Below, piece by piece: positions 25,891 through 33,889 of a stretch of DNA of 64,000 bases. A program made the translations under genes and the position numbers. The DNA is from WHSP01 sp040905505. GTDB taxonomy: Bacteria; Gemmatimonadota; Gemmatimonadetes; Longimicrobiales; Longimicrobiaceae. The notes below the pieces were generated by a model. That model did not search any database, was not told the origin of the DNA, and saw nothing but the letters and a program-made list of their open reading frames with translations. Where the stretch lies: NCBI GenBank assembly GCA_040905505.1, contig JBBDRL010000089.1:28607-92606 (forward strand), in the 5' to 3' direction. Every line of letters starts with the position of its first letter. Positions within the stretch are counted from its first letter, which is position 1.

Positions 25891-26021
25891 GCGCCTGAAT
25901 CGTGCGGGTCGTTGCCCGACGAGAGCGAACCGTAGCCGCACATCTTTGTACTGCAAGGCAGTCGGACCCTCGTGCGTCGGCCCCGCCCCCGGGTGCCGCC
26001 GTTCCTCTCGCCCGCATCGAC

Positions 26022-27308
26022 ATGAGCGCACCGCTGCCCCATACAGCCACACTCCCGGCGGACCCGAACTCTCCGGGGTACGAAGTCGAGCGGATCCGTG
26101 CGGACTTCCCCGTACTCGATCAGCTGGTGAATGGCCGGCCCCTCACCTACCTCGACAACGCCGCCACGAGCCAGAAGCCCCGGCAGGTCCTCGAGGCGAT
26201 CCAGGGCTTCTACGGCCGGGACAACGCCAACGTCCATCGCGGCATTCACGAGCTGTCCAGCCGCGCCACGGCCGCGTACGAAGGCGCCCGCGTCCGCGTC
26301 GCCCGCTTCCTGGGAATCACCGACCCCGCCGAACTGATCTGGACGCGTGGCACGACCGAGTCGCTCAACCTGCTCGCCTGGTCCTGGGGACTCGCGAACC
26401 TCCGCTCCGGCGACGAGGTCCTGCTGACGGTGATGGAGCATCATTCCAACCTCGTCCCCTGGCAGCTCGTCGCCGCCCGCACGGGCGCGAAGCTCCGCTT
26501 CATCGAGCTCGACGACCAGCAGCGGCTCGACCTCCGCCAGCTCGACGATCTACTGACCCCCAGGACGAAGCTCGTTTCCGTCGCCCACATTTCCAATGCG
26601 ATCGGTACGGTGAACCCCGTCCGCCAGATCGCGGATCGGGCGCACGCGGTCGGGGCACTCATGGTCGTCGACGGAGCCCAGTCAGCGCCCCATCTACCGC
26701 TGGACATCTCCAAGCTCGGGTGCGACTTCTTCGCCTTCTCGGGCCACAAGATGTGCGGCCCGACCGGCGTCGGCGGGCTCTGGGGACGCCGCGAGCTGCT
26801 GGAGGCCATGCCGCCCTTCCTCGGCGGCGGCGACATGATCGACCACGTCGATCTCGAGTCCTCTACCTTCGCCCCCCTGCCACTCCGGTTCGAGGCCGGG
26901 ACCCCCAACATCGCCGGCGTCATCGGCCTCGGCGCGGCGGTGGACTACCTCGAAAGCCTCGGTCGCGCTGCCATCCAGGCACACGAGCACGATCTCGTCG
27001 CCTATGGATACCAGCGCCTCAGCGAGATCCCCGAACTCCGGATCTTCGGGCCCACCGATCCCCATGAACGCGCCGGCGTCCTGTCGTTCACCCTCGCCGA
27101 CATCCACCCCCACGACCTCGCCACCATCCTCGATGCCCAGGGCATCGCGATCCGCGCAGGCCACCACTGCACACAGCCCCTCATGCGGCAACTGAACGTG
27201 TCGTCGACGGCGCGAGCGTCGTTCTATCTCTATAACACACACGCCGAGGTCGATCACCTCGTCGATGGGCTGAACGAGGCACGGCGGGTCTTCGGGCTGG
27301 TCGGGTAG
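26022..27308 (+). CDS. sufS: Cysteine desulfurase, SufS-type
   Basis: Releases sulfur from cysteine for Fe-S cluster assembly. 428 residues from ATG 26022. PLP Lys243 in FSGHKMCGP, PLP-anchoring HHSN and DGAQS, catalytic Cys383 in RAGHHCTQP (class II, RxGHHC). The N-terminal VLDQLVNGRPLTYLDNAATSQKP is typical of SufS. The frame extends upstream to 25902 but that stretch is not family-like. No sufBCD or sufU is in the window, so it is a detached copy, possibly serving Fe-S repair under NO. Confidence 0.92.
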   Translation: MSAPLPHTATLPADPNSPGYEVERIRADFPVLDQLVNGRPLTYLDNAATSQKPRQVLEAIQGFYGRDNANVHRGIHELSSRATAAYEGARVRVARFLGITDPAELIWTRGTTESLNLLAWSWGLANLRSGDEVLLTVMEHHSNLVPWQLVAARTGAKLRFIELDDQQRLDLRQLDDLLTPRTKLVSVAHISNAIGTVNPVRQIADRAHAVGALMVVDGAQSAPHLPLDISKLGCDFFAFSGHKMCGPTGVGGLWGRRELLEAMPPFLGGGDMIDHVDLESSTFAPLPLRFEAGTPNIAGVIGLGAAVDYLESLGRAAIQAHEHDLVAYGYQRLSEIPELRIFGPTDPHERAGVLSFTLADIHPHDLATILDAQGIAIRAGHHCTQPLMRQLNVSSTARASFYLYNTHAEVDHLVDGLNEARRVFGLVG

Positions 27309-27387
27309 CGCCTCCTGCCGGCTGGCGCGGAGTACGCGGTGATCGCCCCGACGGCGATGCCGTACTCCACCCAGGACGCCGCGCCTG

Positions 27388-28500
27388 TCAGCGCAATGGC
27401 GTCGCCTGTCCGCTCCGCAAGCGATGCAGCAGCGCCAGCCACGTCCCGAACAGCACCATCGCGGTGGCCTGATGCAGGACGCCGAGGGCGACGGGAACGT
27501 GCAGGAGCAGCGTGACCACGCCGAAGAGGTACTGGAGGGTGACGAGGAGGACGACGACCATGCTCAGGTGCACGACAGCTGAGTCGTCGGGCGCGACGCG
27601 GCGCGCGCGCATTAGAGCGTAGACGGCGCTCAACGCCAGGGCCGTTCCCAGCACGCGGTGGATCCACTGCACGGTGGCCGGGTTCTCCACGAAGTTTCGC
27701 AGAGCGGGCTCCAGTGCAAGCAGGCTCACCGGAACCAGCGAGCCGCCCATCAGAGGGAAGGTGTTGAAGATGTAGCCGGCGTCGAGGCCGGCCACGAGGG
27801 CGCCCCAGAAGATCTGGACCGCGAGCAGGACCCCGACCGCCGCGACCAGTCGCGTGAGTCGCCTACGCGCATCCTGCTGCATCCGGAGTGCGGGGCGGTC
27901 TTGCAGGTCGAGGGCGAACCAGACGCAGCAGGCGAATATGGTGAAGGCGATCGAGAGGTGAATCGCGAGCCGGTAGTGGCTCACGTGCGGCTGCTCGTAG
28001 AGTCCGCTCGTGACCATGAACCAGCCCATGAAGCCCTGGAGCCCACCCAGGGCGAAGAGCGCGAGCGACCGCCTCGTGAGCCTGCGGTCGAGGTAACCCC
28101 GCCACTTGAACAAGGCGAAGGGAACCAGGAAGACGACGCCGATGAGCCGTGCGGCCAGCCTGTGCAGGTACTCCCAGAAGAAGATGAACTTGAACTCGCT
28201 CAACGTCATTCCCGGGCGAAGCTGCTGGTACTCCGGGAACTGCCTGTAGCGGTCGAAGGTCTCCTGCCACTGCGCTTCCCCGATCGGCGGGACGACGCCG
28301 ATGAACGGCTGCCAGTCCACGATCGATAGGCCCGACTGCGTCAATCGGGTGATCCCACCGATGATCAGGATGAGGAAGGTGAGCGCCGCACCGGTCCAGA
28401 ACCAGGCCGCGACCAGACGGCGGCGCCCCATGTCGGGCCCCGGGACGGGAGGACGAACGTCGATCCGCGCGGTGGACCGATCGACGAGGGGCGGGTTCAT
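27388..28500 (-). CDS. ctaA: Heme A synthase, COX15/CtaA
   Basis: Oxidises the C8 methyl of heme O to the formyl group of heme A. 370 residues with eight helices, the mitochondrial/alphaproteobacterial COX15 layout. Signatures: GGITRLTQSGLSIVDWQPFIGVVPP, EYLHRLAARLIG (His), QPHVSHYRLAIHL, WIHRVLGTALA and LHQATAM. It lies 12 nt after the SCO gene at the end of the oxidase-like operon. With heme O synthase at 34.6 kb this implies that the oxidase-like enzyme, or another in the cell, uses A-type heme. Confidence 0.93.
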   Translation of the reverse strand: MNPPLVDRSTARIDVRPPVPGPDMGRRRLVAAWFWTGAALTFLILIIGGITRLTQSGLSIVDWQPFIGVVPPIGEAQWQETFDRYRQFPEYQQLRPGMTLSEFKFIFFWEYLHRLAARLIGVVFLVPFALFKWRGYLDRRLTRRSLALFALGGLQGFMGWFMVTSGLYEQPHVSHYRLAIHLSIAFTIFACCVWFALDLQDRPALRMQQDARRRLTRLVAAVGVLLAVQIFWGALVAGLDAGYIFNTFPLMGGSLVPVSLLALEPALRNFVENPATVQWIHRVLGTALALSAVYALMRARRVAPDDSAVVHLSMVVVLLVTLQYLFGVVTLLLHVPVALGVLHQATAMVLFGTWLALLHRLRSGQATPLR

Positions 28501-28512
28501 GAGTCGCTGTTG

Positions 28513-29400
28513 CTAAAGGCGCCGCACGGCAGCCGTGATCTGATCTGCGTTCCCGCTCGTGACGAAGGCGATCCGCCCCTCCCGGTCGACCACGTAGGCG
28601 ATGGAGGGGTGGGCGATCTCGCCGGTGCGCAGGTCGCGCGACCGCTCGATACCCCAGGCATCGAGGACGGTTTCGACCCGCTCCACCGTCCCACCTAGGA
28701 CCAGCGCCTCACTCGGCAGCTCCCAGCTCTCCGCGATCTGCGGAAGTCGCTGGACCGTGTCACGCCACGGGTCCAGCGTGACGATCAGGACGACGGGATC
28801 GTCACCCGTCAGCGCGTCCCGCGCTGCCAGCACGCTGTGGACGACGACCGGGCAGACGGTCTCGCACTTACCATAGGCGAAGGTAACGATCACGGGACGG
28901 CCGCGAAATTCCTCGAGCCGGACGGTCGCACCCGATTGATTGACGAGTCCGAGTGCCGGCGTTGCTCGCGACACGCGCCTCGGCTCCCCCGCGAAGTCGG
29001 CAGGTGCGTCGTTCCCCACCGTTACGCCGGCCGCCGCCGCCACCCGCGCACCTGCCGCCCCGGCGAGCAAGACCAGGCCAAGCGCACTTCCCACGAGCAG
29101 CCCACGACCGCTGCGGGAGCTCCGCAGCCAGCGAATCCCACCCCGCAGCTCACGCGGTGCGATCGCAGCGAGCGCGGCGAGCATGCTCAGCGGGGTCCCG
29201 ATCAGCAGGATCCAGCCACCACCGTTTGGCAGTCCGCTCCTCTCCGTGCCGAAGCACGCCGCCCGCGCCCGCAGCACCCACTCCGGGGTGGCCGCCGGCA
29301 ATGGCCAGAGCGCCGCCGCCCACCAGCCGACGGTCACGACTACGATGGCGCCAAGTGCGACCAGGGCGTAGCGCTCTTGAGCCGTGTGAGGGGTAGACAT
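28513..29400 (-). CDS. SCO1/SenC copper chaperone with membrane N-terminus
   Basis: 295 residues. N-terminal membrane part with about three helices (12-33, 60-80, 97-118), then a periplasmic thioredoxin-like SCO domain: FAYGKCETVCPVV with the CxxxC copper site and DPWRDT. The distal ligand His lies in EIAHPSIAYVVD. SCO proteins load copper into CuA of subunit II, which is encoded two genes upstream. The extra two helices are unusual, as most SCO proteins have one anchor. The 94-nt spacer to the gene upstream is AT-rich. Confidence 0.88.
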   Translation of the reverse strand: MSTPHTAQERYALVALGAIVVVTVGWWAAALWPLPAATPEWVLRARAACFGTERSGLPNGGGWILLIGTPLSMLAALAAIAPRELRGGIRWLRSSRSGRGLLVGSALGLVLLAGAAGARVAAAAGVTVGNDAPADFAGEPRRVSRATPALGLVNQSGATVRLEEFRGRPVIVTFAYGKCETVCPVVVHSVLAARDALTGDDPVVLIVTLDPWRDTVQRLPQIAESWELPSEALVLGGTVERVETVLDAWGIERSRDLRTGEIAHPSIAYVVDREGRIAFVTSGNADQITAAVRRL

Positions 29401-29411
29401 AAGACAAATTG

Positions 29412-29432
29412 TGAATTTTGAATTTTGAATTA
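29412..29432. repeat. Three tandem 7-bp repeats (TGAATTT)
   Basis: Two exact copies of TGAATTT and one TGAATTA in an AT-rich patch between the SCO gene and the 70-aa gene. The reverse complement AAATTCA shares the NNATTCA heptamer form with the GGATTCA array at 21462-21510. Confidence 0.6.
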
Positions 29433-29494
29433 TCGCTCACTGTTCTGTTCAAAGCGTAGCCCGAGGCTTCCAATTCGACATTCAAATATGATTC

Positions 29495-29707
29495 TCAGCC
29501 AATTTGCCAGAGAAACGACAACATCTTCCAGTTCACGAAGAAGTACGTCGCGAACGCCGCGAGAAAGACGAAGACGAGGACGAAGGTGCCGGGCGCGGGG
29601 CCCATCCAGTGCCGCTCGCCATCGTGCAGGAATTCAACCCGCTCCTCATAGCTCAGCGAGTGCCGGGGCGGGTTCTTCACGCCTTGGGGGACTCCGTAAA
29701 GGGGCAT
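29495..29707 (-). CDS. Small oxidase-associated membrane protein, 70 aa
   Basis: 70 residues from ATG 29707 with GGAG upstream. A hydrophilic first half (MPLYGVPQGVKNPPRHSLSY) and a single C-terminal helix (about 45-63, FVLVFVFLAAFATYFFV) suggest a small subunit or assembly factor of the heme-copper enzyme. It overlaps the end of subunit I by 62 nt in another frame, which is longer than the typical 4-nt overlap here. No named family. Confidence 0.6.
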   Translation of the reverse strand: MPLYGVPQGVKNPPRHSLSYEERVEFLHDGERHWMGPAPGTFVLVFVFLAAFATYFFVNWKMLSFLWQIG

Positions 29708-31235
29708 TTTCAGGTGCTCCGATTTCGAGTGGTTTGCCGAAGAATACGGACCATACGGTGACCAGGATGTAGATCCCCCCACCGATCGCCGCGACGATCC
29801 CTCCGAGCGCCGTGATGCCGAGCATCAGGTCGGCGACCGGAGAGAACTGATAGTCGAAGGGGGCATTCGTGTACGTGATGTCCCACGTCCGCCGCGGCAC
29901 GCCGAAGTTGCCGGCGAAGGTCATCGCGATCGAGAAGACCAGCATCCCGCCGGCGAAGAGGTAGGGCTGGATCCTCGCCAGCGGCCAGAACGCGATCTGC
30001 TTCCTGAAGATCAGCGGGATCACGTAGTAGGTGACGCCCATGAAGGCCATCGCGGTACCCGAAACGACCGTCGAATGAAAGTGACCGGGCGAGCGCAGCG
30101 TGTTGTGCACGATGATGTTGATCTGCTCGGTCCCGATCGTCACACCCGTGATGCCGCCGACGAATCCGAACACCACGATGGAGAAGATCAGTGAGCTGAA
30201 GCCCGGGTCGCCCCAGGGGGCGCGCCGCAGCCAGTCGAACATCCCCCGCGTGTAGCCGCGCAGTCGCTGGCCCATCTCGATCCCCGCCGGGACCGTGAAC
30301 CCGTGGATCATGCTCGCCAGCACCGCCATGTACATGAAGTAGCTGGTGTTCCAGACCTTCCAGGCCGAGCCGAAGCCCGGGTCCACCAGCAGATGGTGCG
30401 CGGAGGCCATCGAGATGAACAGCACGTACAGCACGAACGCCGTGCGGCTCACCTTCTCGTTGACCACCACCGCACCCACCGTAAGACCCCCGAGGAGGTA
30501 CCAGATCGACACCATCGCCGCGACGTTGATCTGCTGCGACGAGTGCCCCAGGCCCCACCACACCATCCGGTAGACCTGCGGGTCGACCTCCATCCAGCCC
30601 AGTGACCAGAAGAAGGTGGGGATGTAGATCGCGGCACCGTGGCCCAGCGTGATCACCGCGATGATCGCCGCCGTGCTCGCGCCGTACGTGATCAGCGGCA
30701 CCGAGCCGGTATACGCCTTCTCACGCTTCGCCACCACCAGACTCGCGAAGTAGAGACACACCACCCCGATACAACCCACGGCGAAGAGGATCACGCCGCC
30801 GTAGAAGGCCGGGTGCGCGCGTAGCGGCACGTACGACGTGAACAGCACGTCCGCGCGGCCCGTCCACATCGTCCACTGGACCAGGAGTGTTCCCACCACC
30901 ATCAGCCAGAACGACCCCCAGGCCAGCTTCGGCGCGGGCACCCGGCTGCTCAGCAGCACCGGACCAGCGAAGTACAACACCCCCATTTCGAAGAACAGGA
31001 TGAAGAAGATCAGCATCGTCATCCCATGCACCGTCAGGGCACGATAGAACCACACCGCGTCCAGCAGATGCACCGCCTGCCAGCGCGTCAGCACCACCAG
31101 GATCGCCGTGATGCCGCCGACCAGCAGCGCGACGGTCGCGACCACCGCGTTTGCCTTGATCAGTTTCTCGGCATTCGCGTCGACCTTCAACCCCGTCGTC
31201 GGGCAGACCCGATGCAGAAACGTCGCGGCACTCAT
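29646..31235 (-). CDS. Heme-copper oxidoreductase subunit I without active-site Tyr (eNOR-like NO reductase)
   Basis: 529 residues, about 13 helices, B-family-like layout. Low-spin heme ligands His70 and His387, high-spin heme ligand His385 (GHFHST), active-site metal ligands His231 and His280/281 (SAHHLL). In O2 reductases of this family the His231 helix reads GHxxxY with a cross-linked Tyr; here it reads GHSSQQ, Gln235 at the Tyr place. Established NO reductases of the superfamily lack this Tyr. It is co-translated with a CuA subunit (ATGA overlap). I infer an eNOR-type NO reductase taking electrons through CuA; an O2 reductase is much less likely. Confidence 0.72.
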   Translation of the reverse strand: MSAATFLHRVCPTTGLKVDANAEKLIKANAVVATVALLVGGITAILVVLTRWQAVHLLDAVWFYRALTVHGMTMLIFFILFFEMGVLYFAGPVLLSSRVPAPKLAWGSFWLMVVGTLLVQWTMWTGRADVLFTSYVPLRAHPAFYGGVILFAVGCIGVVCLYFASLVVAKREKAYTGSVPLITYGASTAAIIAVITLGHGAAIYIPTFFWSLGWMEVDPQVYRMVWWGLGHSSQQINVAAMVSIWYLLGGLTVGAVVVNEKVSRTAFVLYVLFISMASAHHLLVDPGFGSAWKVWNTSYFMYMAVLASMIHGFTVPAGIEMGQRLRGYTRGMFDWLRRAPWGDPGFSSLIFSIVVFGFVGGITGVTIGTEQINIIVHNTLRSPGHFHSTVVSGTAMAFMGVTYYVIPLIFRKQIAFWPLARIQPYLFAGGMLVFSIAMTFAGNFGVPRRTWDITYTNAPFDYQFSPVADLMLGITALGGIVAAIGGGIYILVTVWSVFFGKPLEIGAPENAPLRSPPRREEPAPALAEL

Positions 31236-31816
31236 ACGTCACCCCCCTCTGCCATCGCCGTCGTCGGCACCGGATTCGTTCCCGGCTCGACCACGATCAC
31301 ACGTCCTATCATGAGGTGATGACCCACACCGCAGAACTCGTTGCAGATGATCCGGAAGTCGCCCGCCGCGTTCGGCGTCACCCGCAGCCCGTAGTCGTAG
31401 CCCGGTACGACCTGCAGATTCACGTTCAGCGGCAGCAGGCTGAACCCGTGGTTCACGTCCGTCGAAGACAGGTGCAGCGTGTACTCCACCCCGCGCTCCA
31501 GTTGCAGGATCGGCCGCCAACTCCACATCGACGCCTGCAGATACACGTCGCTCCCCGGCGGCGGCGCCACAATCGGGAAACCCCGATCCTCGCCGACCTG
31601 ATAGGTCGCGATGAACTCGTCCACGCGCTCCCGGAACGCCGTCTCGTCCACCGTGTGCCGGATCCCCGACGCGTTCTGCCCGCCGCGCAGATGCCAGAAC
31701 GGCATCGCCGCGAAGAGGATCAGACACCAGCCGAACGCGATCTTGATCCACAACTTCTCCACCTTCGGCACCGGCTTCCACCAGATTCGCTCCGGTGATT
31801 CCATTCCCGTATGCAT
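31232..31816 (-). CDS. Heme-copper oxidoreductase subunit II with CuA site
   Basis: 194 residues. One N-terminal transmembrane helix (about 25-42) and a cupredoxin domain outside. The CuA ligands are complete: His123 (VNHGF), Cys158, Cys162, His166 and Met169 (CNEFCGVGHHLM). CuA takes electrons from a cytochrome c or small blue copper protein. GAGGGGGA precedes the ATG at 31816. It overlaps subunit I by ATGA. SCO for CuA assembly is encoded in the same operon. Confidence 0.9.
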   Translation of the reverse strand: MHTGMESPERIWWKPVPKVEKLWIKIAFGWCLILFAAMPFWHLRGGQNASGIRHTVDETAFRERVDEFIATYQVGEDRGFPIVAPPPGSDVYLQASMWSWRPILQLERGVEYTLHLSSTDVNHGFSLLPLNVNLQVVPGYDYGLRVTPNAAGDFRIICNEFCGVGHHLMIGRVIVVEPGTNPVPTTAMAEGGDV

Positions 31817-31828
31817 GGCTCCCCCTCG

Positions 31829-31996
31829 TTATGGCAGCGGCGCCGGCTGCAGGCTGAGGATCTCCCACATCCCCCAACCCGTGTAAAAGATCAGCATCAC
31901 CACGATCCCCGCGGCCAGCAGCAAGAACGGGTTGTCGTACAGGCGCTGGCCCAGCGGAATCTCCTCCGCTCCGAAATCCTGCTCGTTCTCCGACAT
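31829..31996 (-). CDS. Small membrane protein, 55 aa, first gene of the oxidase-like operon
   Basis: 55 residues: acidic N-terminus MSENEQDFGAEEIPLG, RLYDNPF, then a single helix LLLAAGIVVMLIFYTGWGMW and a short tail. A strong GGAGGAG lies before the ATG at 31996. It ends 12 nt before the CuA subunit gene. B-family oxidases and eNOR-like operons often carry one-helix subunits of this type (IIa-like). The role is inferred from position only. Confidence 0.7.
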   Translation of the reverse strand: MSENEQDFGAEEIPLGQRLYDNPFLLLAAGIVVMLIFYTGWGMWEILSLQPAPLP

Positions 31997-32133
31997 CGTC
32001 TCCTCCTTTCGTGTGCGTCCAGTTCCGCAGTCCGGAATTCCTTCCCGCGCCTGCGGCCCGCCCAGCTCCTGGCCACCCGCTCAAAGCTGCATCCGCGCCG
32101 CGTCACCCGCCGTCGGGCACCACCCGCCTTCCC

Positions 32134-32174
32134 TGTCGGGAATATTCCTCATAAGTACATGATGAATCCCGACA
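32134..32174. promoter_or_regulatory. Nested palindrome upstream of the NO-reductase-like operon
   Basis: Outer arms TGTCGGGA (32134-32141) and TCCCGACA (32167-32174) enclose an inner palindrome TTCCTCAT-AAGTAC-ATGATGAA (32145-32166). The inner one has the TTNNTCAY-N6-RTGANNAA form also found before nirK. Candidate operator; could also form a hairpin. Confidence 0.45.
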
Positions 32175-32220
32175 GACCGGTGCTGCTGGGCGCAGTATCG
32201 TGGTGTGGCATCCGCGCGGC

Positions 32221-32236
32221 TGTGACGTAGATCACG
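32221..32236. promoter_or_regulatory. CRP/FNR-type box 3 (TGTGAC-GTAG-ATCACG)
   Basis: TGTGA-N6-TCACG, one mismatch in the right arm. It lies 91 bp before the cytochrome b fusion start and within the shared divergent region with the NO-reductase-like operon. Confidence 0.5.
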
Positions 32237-32326
32237 GCGCAGGGGGTTCGCGGGGCGCAGCTTCGACGGTGCGGGGGCCACTCGCGGCCGGGCCCTGGCG
32301 GCGGCCATTTCCAGGAGCAGGAGGTG

Positions 32327-33889
32327 ATGAGATCCATGGCGCGGGGGAAACGAAAGCCTTTGGCGGGAACGCTCGCGCGGGTGGAGGGGCTACTCACGGG
32401 CCTCTATGGCTCGCGCTACAACCCGGTGCATCACAGCGGGCCGCTGGTATCCGTGCTGTTGCTCGTCCTTCTCGCCACGGGCCTGTACCTGTTGCTCTTC
32501 TACCGGATCGGAACCCCGTACGAATCGACGGCGGCGATCACGAATCAGGTCTGGGGAGGACGGTGGATCCGGTCGCTGCATCGGTTCGCCTCGGACGCGG
32601 CCGTGGTGGCGATCGTGGTGCACGCGCTGAAGATGTTTCTGCAGGGGCGGAGCTGGGGGCCGCGCGCGCTGGCGTGGGTATCCGGTGGGGTGCTGCTCTT
32701 CGTTTTCCTGGTCTGCGGATGGACCGGCTACGTCCTGGTGTGGGATGTCCAGGCCCAGGTCCTGGCGATCGAGGGTGCACGCGTCCTGGACGTGATGCCG
32801 ATCCTGTCCGAGCCGCTGAGCCGGACGTTCGTGGGAGAAGGGGAGCTGCCGAGGGCGTTCTTCTTCATGAACCTGTTCCTCCACGTCGCGCTGCCGATGG
32901 CGTTGGGGCTGTTGCTCTGGCTGCACGTCGGCCGGCTCTCGCGGCCGAAGCTGATGCCGCCGAGGTCGGTCTCGTGGAGTCTGGTGGGATTGCTGACGTT
33001 CGCCGCGATCGTCTGGCCTGTGACGATCGCGCCTGAAGCGGACCTCTTCCGGCTTCCCGAGCGGGCGCCATACGACTTCTTCTTCTCCTTCTGGATCCCG
33101 ATCGCTCGGGTGCTGCCGCCGGCGGGTGTGTGGATCGTCGTCGGGGCGGTCGCGCTGGCGATGCTGCTGGTGCCACTGTTGACGCGTCCGCCGCGAGATC
33201 GCCGCCCGCTCCCGGCCGTGGTGGACGAGCGTCTGTGCACGGGCTGCGAGCAGTGTGCGCGCGACTGTCCCTACGAGGCGATCACGATGATCGAGCGAAC
33301 GGACGGCCGAGCGGCGCTCGTCGCTCGGGTGGATTCCAGCCTCTGCGTGAGCTGCGGGATCTGCGCGGGCTCCTGCGCCCCCATGGTCGTTGGCCCACCG
33401 GACCGCACCGGCCGCGACCAGCTCGCGGGGGTGAAGCGGTTCGTCGCGGACCGGCAGCCCGGGCCGCGCGACGTGGTCATCATCGGCTGCACGAGTGGCG
33501 CGGGCGGAGTGGGCGCGTTCGAGCGCTTCAACGACGCGCTGGTCATGCCGATCCGCTGTGCAGGCAGTCTGCACACTTCGGTGGTCGAGTACCTGGTGCG
33601 CGCCGGTGCGGGCGGGGTGATGGTCGTGTCGTGCCCCGCTGCCGACTGCCGGAATCGTGAGGGCGCGCAGTGGTTGGAAGCGCGGCTGTTCCACGAACGG
33701 GAGGCGGAGCTACAGGCACGCGTGGATCGCCGCCGGGTGCGGTGGGTGGAGGCGGGGGCGGGAGAGCGGTCGACGGTGATGCGCGGGTTGAAGGACTTCC
33801 GACAGTCGCTCCCCGGCGCCGCATATCCCGATGGCGAGATCGACCTGCTGGCCCTCTGCGAACGGGCCCCGGACGAGGTGGCGCCATGA
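32327..33889 (+). CDS. Cytochrome b - 2x[4Fe-4S] ferredoxin - MvhD-like fusion
   Basis: 520 residues. Part one (about 30-285) is a cytochrome b/b6-type membrane domain; two bis-His heme sites are visible, His85/His99 and His186/His200, both pairs 14 apart. Part two (about 300-352) is a double [4Fe-4S] ferredoxin, CTGCEQCARDCP and CVSCGICAGSCAP. Part three (about 383-480) resembles the iron-sulfur delta subunit MvhD/HdrA-tail with Cys near 388, 411, 436 and 441. This would link quinone chemistry in the membrane to a soluble low-potential redox partner. The start is ATG 32327 or 32336, both near AGGAG/AGGAGG. The next gene overlaps by ATGA. Confidence 0.85.
   Translation: MRSMARGKRKPLAGTLARVEGLLTGLYGSRYNPVHHSGPLVSVLLLVLLATGLYLLLFYRIGTPYESTAAITNQVWGGRWIRSLHRFASDAAVVAIVVHALKMFLQGRSWGPRALAWVSGGVLLFVFLVCGWTGYVLVWDVQAQVLAIEGARVLDVMPILSEPLSRTFVGEGELPRAFFFMNLFLHVALPMALGLLLWLHVGRLSRPKLMPPRSVSWSLVGLLTFAAIVWPVTIAPEADLFRLPERAPYDFFFSFWIPIARVLPPAGVWIVVGAVALAMLLVPLLTRPPRDRRPLPAVVDERLCTGCEQCARDCPYEAITMIERTDGRAALVARVDSSLCVSCGICAGSCAPMVVGPPDRTGRDQLAGVKRFVADRQPGPRDVVIIGCTSGAGGVGAFERFNDALVMPIRCAGSLHTSVVEYLVRAGAGGVMVVSCPAADCRNREGAQWLEARLFHEREAELQARVDRRRVRWVEAGAGERSTVMRGLKDFRQSLPGAAYPDGEIDLLALCERAPDEVAP

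Larger units (their letters stand above)
31997..32326. other. Divergent regulatory region of the NO-reductase-like and cytochrome b units
   Basis: 330 bp between the minus-strand heme-copper operon and the plus-strand cytochrome b fusion. It contains a nested palindrome (32134-32174) and CRP-type box 3 (32221-32236). No convincing coding frame. The two sites sit about 140 and 225 bp before the oxidase-like operon and 150 and 90 bp before the cytochrome b gene. Confidence 0.55.

Noticed and set aside
29646..31235. Ordinary cytochrome c oxidase subunit I
   Set aside because: The cross-linked Tyr position holds Gln (GHSSQQ), while all metal His are kept; NirK and NO genes surround it.
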